From positions 1 to 36,670 of the forward strand of contig JAGASD010000058.1 in NCBI GenBank assembly GCA_017621885.1: a stretch of DNA of 36,670 nt, given 5' to 3'. The position numbers were made by a program, and so were the translations under genes. The notes beneath the pieces were generated by a model, which was not told where the DNA came from, made no database searches, and saw only the letters and a list, made by a program, of their open reading frames with translations. Below, one piece after another: positions 1 through 7,959 of this stretch; position 1 is the stretch's first letter, and each line of letters begins with the position of its first letter. The DNA is from Clostridia bacterium (GTDB lineage Bacteria; Bacillota; Clostridia; Oscillospirales; Acutalibacteraceae).

Positions 1-256
1 AGATTTTTTGCACCTTCCACCATTCCGCCCGAGCTTTGTTTTAAAAGTCAATTTATCACCCGTGGTAAATGTGCAAAAATCAACATATTTATCATAGAAT
101 GGTCCCCCTCCCTCCGAGCTAAAGCTCGCAAGGAGGATAAGGCGGTACGCATAGATGCGTACCCTACTGTGTTATCGTTTTCAGGCTTTCAACTTAATCT
201 ACAATCAACGCGTAGCGTTTCGAAAATTACGCAATACCAATTATGAATTACGCATT
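1..256. repeat. Partial palindromic element, right half
   Basis: Non-coding. It matches the right half of the complete element at 21744-22411: an ACCTTCCACCATTCCG arm, a CGTGGTAAAT stretch, then GGTCCCCCTCCCTCC followed by a small hairpin (GAGC taaa GCTC) and GCAAGGAGGATAAGG. A 20-base perfect hairpin, GGTACGCAT ag ATGCGTACC, follows at 144-163, then a tail resembling other intergenic tails here (ACTTAATCTACAATCAACGCG). The left half lies outside the window. I see no gene in this stretch; a short reading frame across it is not convincing. Confidence 0.75.
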
Positions 257-291
257 AAAAAATGCCCTTGCTTTCGCAAGAGCATTTTTTT
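257..291 (-). terminator. Rho-independent terminator of the SPFH gene
   Basis: A-rich, near-perfect stem (TGCcCTTGC tttc GCAAGaGCA) with a T run on the minus strand, starting two bases after the SPFH stop codon. The loop and inner stem CTTGCTTTCGCAAG are identical to those of the pnp terminator at 2014-2047. Confidence 0.85.
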
Positions 292-292
292 A

Positions 293-1240
293 TTAATCAC
301 AGCAAGGGTCTTCTTTCTTTTTTACAGGTGCGGGTTTGCCCTGCTTTGTTGCATCACCTAGACCGGTGGTTTCAGTGAAAAGCACGTCCTTCTTTACAGC
401 CTCAACAGTATCGGTGGGAATAATAATCTTTGATGCCTGGCCGTTTGACATATTAACGAGTGCTTCGTATTTTTTGAGTTCAAGAACAGCAAGTGTGGGA
501 TTCGCCTCAACAATTGCGCGGATACCGTCAGCTTCAGCCTGCTTTGCAAGAAGAAGCGCTTTTGCTTCACCTTCTGCGCGGGCAATTCTTGCATCTCTTT
601 CACCTTCAGCGGCAAGAACCATAGCCTGCTTGTCACCTTCTGCACGGGTGATAGCTGCTTCCTTATGACCTTCAGCCTGAAGAAGAGTTTCACGGCGGTC
701 ACGTTCAGCCTTCATCTGCTTTTCCATAGCCTGCTGAATTTCCTGGGGAGGAATAATATTTTTAAGCTCAACACGTGTAACCTTCATACCCCACTGGTCA
801 GTTGCCTCGTCGAGGATTTCGGTCATTTTTGTGTTGATGGTGTCACGTGAAGTGAGGGTGTTATCAAGCTCAAGCTCACCAACAATGTTACGAAGGGTTG
901 TAGCGGTAAGGTTTTCAAGAGCGTTGATGGGGTTAACAACACCGTATGTGAAAAGCTTTGCATCAAAAATCTTGAAGAAAACAACGGTGTCTATCTGCAT
1001 TTTAACGTTATCTTTAGTAATAACAGGCTGGGGAGGAGAGTCAATAACCTGCTCCTTGAGAGTGATTCTTCTGGCAATTCTCTCAACGAATGGGATTTTG
1101 AAGTGAAGACCTGCATCCCACACAGCTTTATATTTACCTAAAAATTCAATAACGTACTGATGTGTTTGGGGTACGATGCGAACGTTTGCAACAATTAATG
1201 CAACGAGCACAACAAAAATTGCAATAATAACATATTCCAT
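293..1240 (-). CDS. SPFH/band 7 (stomatin-like) membrane protein
   Basis: Predicted membrane-anchored scaffold protein of the stomatin/prohibitin/HflC/QmcA family, 315 residues, typical of the family. Residues about 3-20 form one hydrophobic segment (VIIAIFVVLVALIVANV). The band 7 domain follows at about 22-190, with conserved stretches such as GLHFKIPFVE and VELKNIIPPQEIQQAM. Residues about 190-250 are a charged, alanine-rich coiled coil (AEGERDARIARAEGEAKALL). The C-terminus ends in CCD after a lysine-rich stretch, which is unusual. The ATG is preceded by AAGGAGG and a consensus promoter. The gene stands alone between inverted repeats. Family members organise membrane microdomains and often regulate membrane proteases; no NfeD partner is visible next to it, so the partner is unknown. 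Confidence 0.9.
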   Translation of the reverse strand: MEYVIIAIFVVLVALIVANVRIVPQTHQYVIEFLGKYKAVWDAGLHFKIPFVERIARRITLKEQVIDSPPQPVITKDNVKMQIDTVVFFKIFDAKLFTYGVVNPINALENLTATTLRNIVGELELDNTLTSRDTINTKMTEILDEATDQWGMKVTRVELKNIIPPQEIQQAMEKQMKAERDRRETLLQAEGHKEAAITRAEGDKQAMVLAAEGERDARIARAEGEAKALLLAKQAEADGIRAIVEANPTLAVLELKKYEALVNMSNGQASKIIIPTDTVEAVKKDVLFTETTGLGDATKQGKPAPVKKKEDPCCD

Positions 1241-1269
1241 AAAAAAGCCTCCTTGGTTTTTGTGATTTT

Positions 1270-1298
1270 ATTATACTATTACTATATTTGTTCGTCAA
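1270..1298 (-). promoter_or_regulatory. Sigma-A type promoter of the SPFH gene
   Basis: On the minus strand TTGACG (1298-1293), a 17-base spacer and TATAAT (1275-1270), about 30 bases before the start codon. The AAGGAGG ribosome binding site lies downstream. Confidence 0.8.
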
Positions 1299-1300
1299 TA

Positions 1301-1500
1301 GATATTTAAAATTTCAAAATTCAAAATTTAAAATGCAAAATTTCGGGGCGCAAAGCGCCGATATATAAGTTGCAAGTTGTCAGGGGTCAGGTGTCAGTTG
1401 AGGAACGCTGACGCGTGATTGTAGATTAAGTTGAAAGTTAAAAACGCAAAATTGAAAACGATAACACAGTAGGGTACGCATCTATGCGTACCGCCCGATA
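1301..1500. repeat. AT-rich intergenic repeat with 20-base hairpin
   Basis: Contains short direct repeats (AATTTCAAAATTCAAAATTTAAAATG), a GGCGC aaa GCGCC hairpin and the perfect hairpin GGTACGCAT ct ATGCGTACC at 1473-1492. The 39 bases at 1454-1492 are the exact reverse complement of 144-182, and 1409-1438 resembles the inverse of 187-223. The SPFH gene is therefore enclosed by inverted copies of the same repeat. No gene seen. Confidence 0.75.
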
Positions 1501-1503
1501 AAA

Positions 1504-1990
1504 TTGAAGTGTTGCGAAGCTTTACATCCCTGTTTCATCTTGGATGAAATAGGGAGGGCAAGGAACACGACCGCGCCCTGTGGGCGATGCAGGGAGTGTG
1601 AGTTGGCGCAGTGGTCAAAATTGTGCGAAGTGAATAACGAGCAAACAATTTTGGGTACCACAAGAGGTTGACCGTTCTCTAATAAAGTTGTTGATACAAA
1701 CGATACCTCCCTGCGTAAGGAGGGAGGGGGACCGTCATACCTCAATTTTTTCACAACGAAAAATCCATAAGCGTGACCAAAAATTGTTGTTATAAATAAA
1801 GCTTGTCGGACGGTGGAGGGTCCCTTCAACTTATTGTAAAAAACAGCTTGGTAAGGACTCTCCACCACTCCGGTGAACTTTGTTTTTAAATATAGTCTAT
1901 GACTCGCTTGAAAATTTGTTTTGAAAGCAACTTGACAAAAGGTGGTCCCCCTCTCTCCCGCAAGCGGCAGAGAGGTATAGCTTCGCATCA
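1504..1990. repeat. Palindromic element without hairpin array
   Basis: A compact, nested inverted-repeat element. The outer arms are GGAGGGAGGGGGACC (1719-1733) and GGTCCCCCTCTCTCC (1944-1958). The inner arms are GGTGGAGGGTCC (1812-1823) and GGACTCTCCACC (1855-1866). Small local hairpins sit in the arms (CTCCCT gcgtaagg AGGGAG and CCGC aag CGG). A further inverted repeat around AAAATTGT/ACAATTTT lies near 1616-1660. A 173-codon open frame runs across it on the minus strand but follows the repeat sequence and is judged non-coding. Confidence 0.75.
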
Positions 1991-2013
1991 CCGCACTTCG
2001 CATTTCTCATTTA

Positions 2014-2047
2014 AAAAACCGCCCTTGCTTTCGCAAGAGCGGTTTTT
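2014..2047 (-). terminator. Rho-independent terminator of pnp
   Basis: Stem AAAACCGcCCTTGC tttc GCAAGaGCGGTTTT with a T run on the minus strand, just after the pnp stop codon. Confidence 0.85.
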
Positions 2048-2055
2048 GTCATATC

Positions 2056-4233
2056 TTAGCCTTTTTTGTTTCTGTTGAAGCTACGGCGGGGACGTCTTTC
2101 TCTTTCGGGCTCGTCGTCATTTTCGGGAACAAGACCTTCAACCTCAATAAGAGCATCGCGTCTTGAAAGATTGATTCTGCCCTGGTCGTCGATTTCAGTA
2201 ACCTTAACCATAATCTGGTCACCAACGCTTACGCAGTCTTCAACCTTTTCGGTTCTCTTAACGTCAAGCTTTGAAATGTGAACAAGACCTTCTTTACCGG
2301 GAGCAATTTCAACGAATGCACCGAATGACATAAGTCTTGTAACAACACCGTTGTAAATAGCACCGATTTCGGGGTCATTTGCAATTGTGTTGATAATTTC
2401 AAGTGCGCGGTTAGCATCGTTGATGTCAACAGCAGTAACAAAGATTGTACCGTCCTCTTCAACATCAACCTTACAGTTGCATTCAGCACAGATTTTCTGA
2501 ATAACCTTACCCTGTTTACCGATAACGTCACCGATTTTTTCCACGTCAATCTTAGTTGTAAGAAGCTTGGGAGCGTAAGCAGAAAGCTCTGTTCTGGGCT
2601 CAGAAATAACGGGAAGCATAATTTCATCAAGGATGTACATTCTTGCTTTGTATGTTTTCTCAAATGCTTCTTTGATGATTTCGGGAGTAAGACCGTGTAC
2701 TTTAAGGTCCATCTGAATAGCAGTGATACCTTTCTTTGTACCCGCAACTTTGAAGTCCATATCGCCGAAGAAGTCTTCAAGACCCTGAATATCAACCATT
2801 GTCATAAAGCGGTCGCCTTCAGAGATAAGACCGCAGGAGATACCTGCAACGGGAGCTTTAATGGGAACACCGGCTGCCATAAGGGCAAGAGTTGAACCGC
2901 AAACAGAGCCCTGTGATGTTGAACCGTTAGAAGAAAGAACCTCAGAAACAACACGGATTGTGTAGGGGAATTCCTCCATTGAGGGAATAACGGGAAGAAG
3001 AGCTCTTTCAGCAAGTGCGCCGTGACCGATTTCACGTCTGCCGGGGCCTCTTGAGGGCTTTGTTTCACCAACTGAGTATGAGGGGAAATTGTAGTGGTGG
3101 ATGTATCTCTTCTCAACGTCTTCATCAATGCCGTCGAGCATCTGTGCATCGCGTGCAGTACCGAGAGTTGTGATTGAAAGAACCTGAGTCTGACCTCTGG
3201 TGAACATACCTGAGCCGTGAACTCTTGAAAGAAGGTCGATTTCTGCGTTAAGAGGACGGATTTCGTCAATACCGCGGCCGTCTACACGCTTGCCTTCGTC
3301 AAGGAGCCAACGACGAACGATGAATTTCTGGAGCTTGTAAAGGCAGTCGTCAATTTTAGCAGCTTCTTCGGGGAATTTTTCATCAAATTCAGCGTGAACT
3401 GCATCATAGATGGGAGCAAGTCTTTCATCGCGGATTCTCTTGTCGTCTGTGTCAAGAGCAACCTTAACATCTTCAATAGCGAAAGCCTTGATAGCTTCAT
3501 AAAGCTCTTCAGAGGGATCGTTTGATTCGAAAGCAATTTTCTCTTTGCCGATTTCAGCAACGATTGATTTGATAAATTCAACGATTTTTTTGTTCTCTTC
3601 GTGAGCGAACATAATACCGTCAAACATAACCTCGTTTGAAATTTCGTTAGCACCTGCTTCAATCATAGCAACAAGGCTGTCAGTTGAAGCAACTGTAACT
3701 GTCATTTCTGTTTTTGCTCTTTCTTCAAGAGTGGGGTTGATAACATATTTGCCGTCAACAAGACCGAGAGAAACGCTGGAAACAGGACCGTCCCAGGGGA
3801 TATCGGAAATAGCAATAGCTGTGGAAACACCCCAGAGTGCTGCAATTTCGGGTGAGCAGTCGGGATCAACAGACATAACCGTTGCAACAACGGAAACATC
3901 GTTTCTCATATCCTTGGGGAAGAGGGGACGGATGGGTCTGTCAATAACACGTGATGTAAGAACAGCCTTCTCAGAAGCTTTGCCTTCACGTCTCTGGAAG
4001 GAGCCGGGGATTCTGCCTACTGCATAGAGCTTTTCTTCAAAGTCTACGGAAAGGGGGAAGAAGTCAACACCTTCACGGGGCTTGGGAGCCATTGTAGCCG
4101 TACAAAGAACCTCTGTATCACCGTAACGAACGATACATGAGCCGTTTGCAAGCTGAGCCATTTTACCGGTTTCAATAACTAATTTTCTGCCGGCAACTTC
4201 AGTTTCAAAAGTTTTAAAATCCTTAAAAAACAT
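2056..4233 (-). CDS. pnp: Polyribonucleotide nucleotidyltransferase (PNPase)
   Basis: Phosphorolytic 3'-to-5' exoribonuclease of the RNA-degradation machinery; it forms a cytoplasmic homotrimer. The 725 residues match the family. The order is a first RNase PH domain (about 10-230; FPLSVDFEEKLYAVGRIPG), an all-helical linker, a second RNase PH domain (about 310-540; FTRGQTQVLSITTLGT, YNFPSYSVGETKPSRGPGRR and SNGSTSQGSVCGSTLALM, the phosphate-binding region), a KH domain (about 555-610; IGDVIGKQGKVIQKI) and an S1 domain (about 620-690; GVVTRLMSFGAFVEIAPGKE). The tail is short and Arg/Lys-rich. The start is preceded by GAGGTAAAAG. It follows rpsO on the same strand, the common bacterial rpsO-pnp order, with a terminator-like structure between them. 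Confidence 0.97.
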   Translation of the reverse strand: MFFKDFKTFETEVAGRKLVIETGKMAQLANGSCIVRYGDTEVLCTATMAPKPREGVDFFPLSVDFEEKLYAVGRIPGSFQRREGKASEKAVLTSRVIDRPIRPLFPKDMRNDVSVVATVMSVDPDCSPEIAALWGVSTAIAISDIPWDGPVSSVSLGLVDGKYVINPTLEERAKTEMTVTVASTDSLVAMIEAGANEISNEVMFDGIMFAHEENKKIVEFIKSIVAEIGKEKIAFESNDPSEELYEAIKAFAIEDVKVALDTDDKRIRDERLAPIYDAVHAEFDEKFPEEAAKIDDCLYKLQKFIVRRWLLDEGKRVDGRGIDEIRPLNAEIDLLSRVHGSGMFTRGQTQVLSITTLGTARDAQMLDGIDEDVEKRYIHHYNFPSYSVGETKPSRGPGRREIGHGALAERALLPVIPSMEEFPYTIRVVSEVLSSNGSTSQGSVCGSTLALMAAGVPIKAPVAGISCGLISEGDRFMTMVDIQGLEDFFGDMDFKVAGTKKGITAIQMDLKVHGLTPEIIKEAFEKTYKARMYILDEIMLPVISEPRTELSAYAPKLLTTKIDVEKIGDVIGKQGKVIQKICAECNCKVDVEEDGTIFVTAVDINDANRALEIINTIANDPEIGAIYNGVVTRLMSFGAFVEIAPGKEGLVHISKLDVKRTEKVEDCVSVGDQIMVKVTEIDDQGRINLSRRDALIEVEGLVPENDDEPERERRPRRSFNRNKKG

Positions 4234-4359
4234 ATCTTTTACCTCATTTATTTTATTTCCGTTTCAAATGGTTTAGCAACAAAGAAAAACACAAAAATAT
4301 TTTGCCCTTTTCTTTATCGCTAAAACCCTAATCAACGGATTGATTAACAAAAATATTCA

Positions 4360-4415
4360 ATAAAAAACCGTTTTAAAAAACGGCTAACGGGACAAACGGA
4401 AACCCGTTTGTCCCG
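4360..4415 (-). terminator. Double hairpin between rpsO and pnp
   Basis: Read on the minus strand, a perfect 12-bp stem (CGGGACAAACGG / CCGTTTGTCCCG, 4388-4415) follows the rpsO stop by about 10 bases. A second stem, CCGTTTT..AAAACGG, then runs into TTTTTT. The second looks like an intrinsic terminator. The first may be an RNA-processing or attenuation hairpin, as is typical of rpsO-pnp junctions. No clear separate pnp promoter was found in the remaining gap, so read-through is plausible. Confidence 0.75.
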
Positions 4416-4425
4416 AAAAGAGCAA

Positions 4426-4689
4426 TTATTTACGAAGACCGAGACGCTTAACAATTGCACGGTAGCGTTCAATGTCTGTCTTCTGAAGGTATGCAAGAAG
4501 GTTTCTTCTGTGACCAACCATTTTAAGAAGACCGCGACGTGAGTGATGGTCCTTCATATTCTCTTTAAGATGTGCGTTAAGGTCGTTGATTCTCTTTGTG
4601 AGAACAGCGATCTGCACTTCGGGAGAACCTGTGTCGCCCTCGTGTGTAGCAAATTCTTTGATAATTGCCTGTTTTTCTGCCTGTGTCAT
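4426..4689 (-). CDS. rpsO: 30S ribosomal protein S15 (uS15)
   Basis: Small-subunit ribosomal protein that binds the 16S rRNA central domain. The 87 residues have the family length. Recognised by [41 protein letters not shown], the conserved [21 protein letters not shown] region (split here only for length) and the ending [12 protein letters not shown]. The ATG at 4689 was chosen because GAGGTGA sits seven bases upstream and the protein then begins exactly where the family does; upstream in-frame codons belong to the leader RNA. Confidence 0.97.
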   Translation of the reverse strand: MTQAEKQAIIKEFATHEGDTGSPEVQIAVLTKRINDLNAHLKENMKDHHSRRGLLKMVGHRRNLLAYLQKTDIERYRAIVKRLGLRK

Positions 4690-4818
4690 TTTTTTCACCT
4701 CATTAAATATTTCCCAAATAACCCAGAAGCAGGGCAGGTGAATGCGTTGAAGAACGCTTACTCCATACTCCGAGTCATAAGGCTTGAACATTATATCACA
4801 AGAAAATAAATTTGTAAA
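4690..4818 (-). promoter_or_regulatory. rpsO promoter and structured leader
   Basis: Promoter on the minus strand: TTTACA (4818-4813), 17-base spacer, TATAAT (4795-4790), abutting the end of the preceding aldolase-like gene. The leader of about 95 bases contains GCGTT cttc AACGC and a CCTGCC...GGG-rich segment before the GAGGTGA site. S15 autoregulates through structured leaders in several bacteria; that this leader does so is inference. Confidence 0.65.
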
Positions 4819-4821
4819 GTA

Positions 4822-6042
4822 TTATTTACCTGCTTTTTTTGAGTATTTCACCTTATAAATGAAATTCATAAGATGTGCATCAAATGCGCCGATGGGCTTT
4901 GTTTCTGCATAAAGCTCTGCACCAACGGCAGTTTTGCAGCCCTTTTCCATAACGATTTCAACCGCTTCAGCGTCATACTGACTGCCTGCAACGCAAACAG
5001 CACCGTTGTCTTTAATAAGCACGGCGTTACGTTTGCCGAGGGCTTTAACAACCTTTTTGCTTGTTTTAAGTGTGTCAGAGGGATTGAAAACTGCGCATTT
5101 AACAACGGGACCGCAAAGCTGAGCAAGGTCATCAAGGAAGGGCTTCATTGTTTTGCCTTTTCTTGACATTGCAACAACGTTTTCATCCTTTGTGTGACGG
5201 ATGTAGTTTACATCCTTTCTCTTTTTATAAATAGCCCAGTGCATATCTGCGCTGTCGGGAATTTCTCCGCCGCCTATCCACGCACCGCTTTTTGTGTCGA
5301 TAATAGCACAGTTTTTGTCCTTTTCACCGACAAAAATGCAATTACCCTTTCTTGTGCTGTCACAGGGAGCAAATTCCTTCGCAGCCTTATATTTGCTGTC
5401 AGATTTGAACACGTCTGTAATATAATCAACAACGTCTGAAAAGCTTTCAACGGCTTTGCCCGAAATTTCACAGCAACGGGAAATAATGAATTTTTCGCAA
5501 ACGTTTTCAAGAGTGTTTGCAACGCAGAAAGCGTTTTCATAGTCCGTGCCGAGGCAAACAGCACCGTGGTGCTTCATAATAACGGTGTTTGAGGTTGAGC
5601 GTTTAAGTGCATTAATAACACCCTCGCGGAGCTTGGGCTGACCGGGAAGACCGTAGGTAGCGCAGGGTACGTCTGTACCGAGGATTTCTGCATCCTGAGC
5701 ATCAATGCTGTTGATGTCAAGACCGAGTGTGCTCACAACAGACGCATTTTTCTGGTGTGTGTGAATAACAAAATTCACATCGGGACGAAGCTCATAGCAG
5801 GACGCGTGAATACCTTTTTCTGATGAGGGCTTAACGTCACCCTCATAAGAGAGGTCAGCAATGTTAACAAGAACAATATCATCGGGGGTAAGCGTATCAT
5901 AAGCCTTACCGCTGGGAGTGATAACAAACTGTGTATCACTGATGCGGCAGCTGATGTTACCCCAGGTTCTTACAATAAGACCTGCCTTTAAAAGCTCGTG
6001 ACCGGCTTTGATAACTATATTTTTAGCTTCTAAAATATCCAT
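4822..6042 (-). CDS. Class II aldolase/adducin family protein, duplicated domain
   Basis: 406 residues, about twice the usual 210-230 of L-fuculose-phosphate aldolase-type enzymes. The first domain (about 1-215) keeps the expected active-site residues: E75 in SSEKGIH, H94 and H96 in VIHTHQ, and H159 in KHHGAVCLG, so it probably binds a divalent metal and can carry out retro-aldol or related chemistry. The second domain (about 220-400) has the same outline but degenerate ligands: IRHTKD replaces the HTH motif and N346 in IKDNGAVCVAG replaces the third histidine. It is probably structural or substrate-binding. Start supported by AAAGGAG. It is separated from the aminotransferase upstream by a terminator and a palindromic element, but runs in the same direction and may belong to the same pathway. 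The substrate cannot be told from sequence. Confidence 0.82.
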   Translation of the reverse strand: MDILEAKNIVIKAGHELLKAGLIVRTWGNISCRISDTQFVITPSGKAYDTLTPDDIVLVNIADLSYEGDVKPSSEKGIHASCYELRPDVNFVIHTHQKNASVVSTLGLDINSIDAQDAEILGTDVPCATYGLPGQPKLREGVINALKRSTSNTVIMKHHGAVCLGTDYENAFCVANTLENVCEKFIISRCCEISGKAVESFSDVVDYITDVFKSDSKYKAAKEFAPCDSTRKGNCIFVGEKDKNCAIIDTKSGAWIGGGEIPDSADMHWAIYKKRKDVNYIRHTKDENVVAMSRKGKTMKPFLDDLAQLCGPVVKCAVFNPSDTLKTSKKVVKALGKRNAVLIKDNGAVCVAGSQYDAEAVEIVMEKGCKTAVGAELYAETKPIGAFDAHLMNFIYKVKYSKKAGK

Positions 6043-6054
6043 TTGAAGAACTCC

Positions 6055-6427
6055 TTTCTTTAATTAGGAATGAGGAATGAGGAATTAGGAATTTCGGGAC
6101 CTGCGGTCGGCAACATAATAAAGTTGCGGTGTTGCGAAGCCTATCCTCCCTACTCGTAGGGAGGGGGACCATTCTCAGATACAACTGTTGTTTTTCTATG
6201 TTTACCACGGGTGATAAACATTTTTTTAAAAATACAGTTCGGGCGGAATGGTGATGGGTAGCGGTACGCATGGATGCGTACCCTACGGTGCTATTGTTCT
6301 CAGCAACGCAACTTATAATCGCAACGCAGTTCCGAAACTTGCCACTTGCAACTTGCAACTTGCCACTTATATAATCAACGCGTAAGCGTTCCGATAATTA
6401 CGCATTACGCATTGGAAATCCTCATTC
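6055..6427. repeat. Palindromic repeat cluster, one arm only
   Basis: No gene seen. It begins with heptamer-like direct repeats (GGAATGAGGAATGAGGAATTAGGAATT, split in phase). Then comes the inverse of the arm seen at 1-130: GCGAAGCCTATCCTCC, a CTAC tc GTAG hairpin, GGGAGGGGGACC, a CCACGGGTGATAAA stretch and CGGGCGGAATGGTG. A third copy of the GGTACGCAT gg ATGCGTACC hairpin lies at 6263-6282. After it come CTTGCAACTTGCAACTTGCC direct repeats and a GCGTAAGCGTTCCG tail. The element lacks the hairpin array and separates two probably related genes. Confidence 0.75.
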
Positions 6428-6429
6428 CA

Positions 6430-6460
6430 AAAATGCCACGGTTTCCCGTGGCATTTTAAG
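6430..6460 (-). terminator. Rho-independent terminator
   Basis: Perfect 12-bp stem AAAATGCCACGG / CCGTGGCATTTT on the minus strand, two bases past the aminotransferase stop codon. Confidence 0.85.
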
Positions 6461-6462
6461 TT

Positions 6463-7944
6463 TTATTCAGCTTTTATTGCAACATTTGCAAAAACTCTGT
6501 CGAATCTTCTGAGGGCTTCGTCAATAAGCTCAGGTGTGTAGCAAGCATTAGTGTAAAGACGGCTGCCTGCAAGAGTAACAAGACCTTCAGCCATATAAGC
6601 TGCGCCCATGTGCTGCATTTCTTTCTTTCTTTCGCTTGTAGCAGAAAGAACGCCGGGGATTTTCCAGGGCTTTAGCCAGTCAATAGCATAGTGCATTGTG
6701 CCGACAGTGTCAATATGACAAACAGAACCCTGGTTGAATGCAACGAAGGGAAGGTTGTATTTAGCAATGAGCTCCTGAAGACCCTTTGTGAGTCTGTCAC
6801 CCATCAAACCTGCCTTCTGGCAAGCGTTCTGCTTATCGATTTCTTCAAGGGTGTAGTAACCCGCAACGCAAGAGATGGGAGTAGCAGCCATTGTGCCGCC
6901 CATGAAAGCTTTTTTAACCTTTTCACCGCTTGCATCAAGACCTGCACCGAGGTATTTCATATATTCTCTCTTACCGCCGATACCGCCTGCACCGGGATAA
7001 CCGCCGGCAATAACCTTACCGAAGATTGTAAGGTCAGGAGAAACACCGTAGTAGCCCTGAGCACCCGCCATACCTATACGGAAGCCCGTAACAACCTCAT
7101 CAAAGATAAGGAGAGCGCCGTATTTACGGCAAAGTCTTTCAACGCCCTTGTTGAAGTCTTTGTCGAGGGGTCTTGTGCCGCTTTCGGGGCCGATGGGCTC
7201 AATGAAAACAGCAGCAGTACCGCCTGTGAGAATATTTCTTTTAAGAACTCTTTCAAGAGAATCAAGGTCATTGGGGAAGAATTCCTGAGTATGTTTGAAA
7301 AGATAAAGAGGTACACCGTGTGCCTGAGTGAATTTTGAGCCGGGAACACGGATACTGTAACCGAGCTGATCACTCCAACCGTGATAAGCACCGCCCATTT
7401 TAACAATGTTCTTTTTCTTTGTTGCAAGTCTTGCAACACGGATAGCAGCCATACAAGCCTCTGTACCTGAACCGAGCATACGGAACATCTCAACAGATTC
7501 CATGCTGTCGCAAATCTTTTTAGCGAGCTTGTATTCAAATTCGTGGAAAAGACCTGTTGAAGGACCGCAGGTGTTGAGAAGGTCAATAACCTGATCTCTG
7601 ACAACCTTGGGGTTGGAGCCGAGAACTGTGGGACCGCCTGCCTGAAGGAAGTCGAAATATTCGTTTCCGTCAATATCGTAAAGCATCATTCCGTCAGCCT
7701 TTGTGAAAACAAGGGGGAAGGGATAGTTGAAAGCAAGGTTGTGCTGAACACCGCCGGGGATAACCTGCTTTGCTTCTTCAATCATTTCTTTACTTTTTGC
7801 ACATTTTTTGTCGTAGTACTCTTCTTCGTACTGTTTAAGCACATCGGGCTTAATTGTGTAAATAGGTTTTTTAATGAGCTCATCAAGCTGTCTTGTAACG
7901 GCGGCAGCGTCGTGATACTCACTAATTGCGAATCTTGTATCCAT
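6463..7944 (-). CDS. Class III aminotransferase, GSA-aminomutase-like (long form)
   Basis: PLP-dependent fold-type I enzyme related to glutamate-1-semialdehyde aminomutase and other class III transaminases. From the ATG at 7944 it is 493 residues, longer than GSA aminomutase (about 430) because of an N-terminal helical extension of about 60 residues. Visible PLP motifs: GSGTEA (158-163), the GGAYHGWSD loop, FDEVVTGFR with D282 contacting the pyridine nitrogen, and IFGKVIAGGYPGAG with the Schiff-base lysine K310. The start was chosen for the perfect AAGGAGGT site eight bases upstream; a GTG at 8010 in frame lies within the leader. It is transcribed divergently from the SCP2/aminotransferase/transketolase operon. 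It is unlikely to be hemL for haem synthesis, since no haem genes are near. Substrate unknown: an amino sugar, amino-aldehyde or omega-amine are all possible. Confidence 0.88.
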   Translation of the reverse strand: MDTRFAISEYHDAAAVTRQLDELIKKPIYTIKPDVLKQYEEEYYDKKCAKSKEMIEEAKQVIPGGVQHNLAFNYPFPLVFTKADGMMLYDIDGNEYFDFLQAGGPTVLGSNPKVVRDQVIDLLNTCGPSTGLFHEFEYKLAKKICDSMESVEMFRMLGSGTEACMAAIRVARLATKKKNIVKMGGAYHGWSDQLGYSIRVPGSKFTQAHGVPLYLFKHTQEFFPNDLDSLERVLKRNILTGGTAAVFIEPIGPESGTRPLDKDFNKGVERLCRKYGALLIFDEVVTGFRIGMAGAQGYYGVSPDLTIFGKVIAGGYPGAGGIGGKREYMKYLGAGLDASGEKVKKAFMGGTMAATPISCVAGYYTLEEIDKQNACQKAGLMGDRLTKGLQELIAKYNLPFVAFNQGSVCHIDTVGTMHYAIDWLKPWKIPGVLSATSERKKEMQHMGAAYMAEGLVTLAGSRLYTNACYTPELIDEALRRFDRVFANVAIKAE

Positions 7945-7959
7945 AAGATTGACCTCCTT

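Noticed and set aside
1482-2003. 173-codon open frame on the minus strand
   Set aside because: It runs through the arms and hairpins of a palindromic repeat, has no ribosome binding site, and its peptide simply reflects the repeated DNA found elsewhere without a frame.
4690-4791. 34-residue extension of S15
   Set aside because: The S15 family begins at MTQAEKQ and the extension lies in the leader RNA, starting at the -10 box.
6463-7944. Haem pathway gene hemL
   Set aside because: The protein has a 60-residue extension and no haem genes are near; the class III aminotransferase family is broad.
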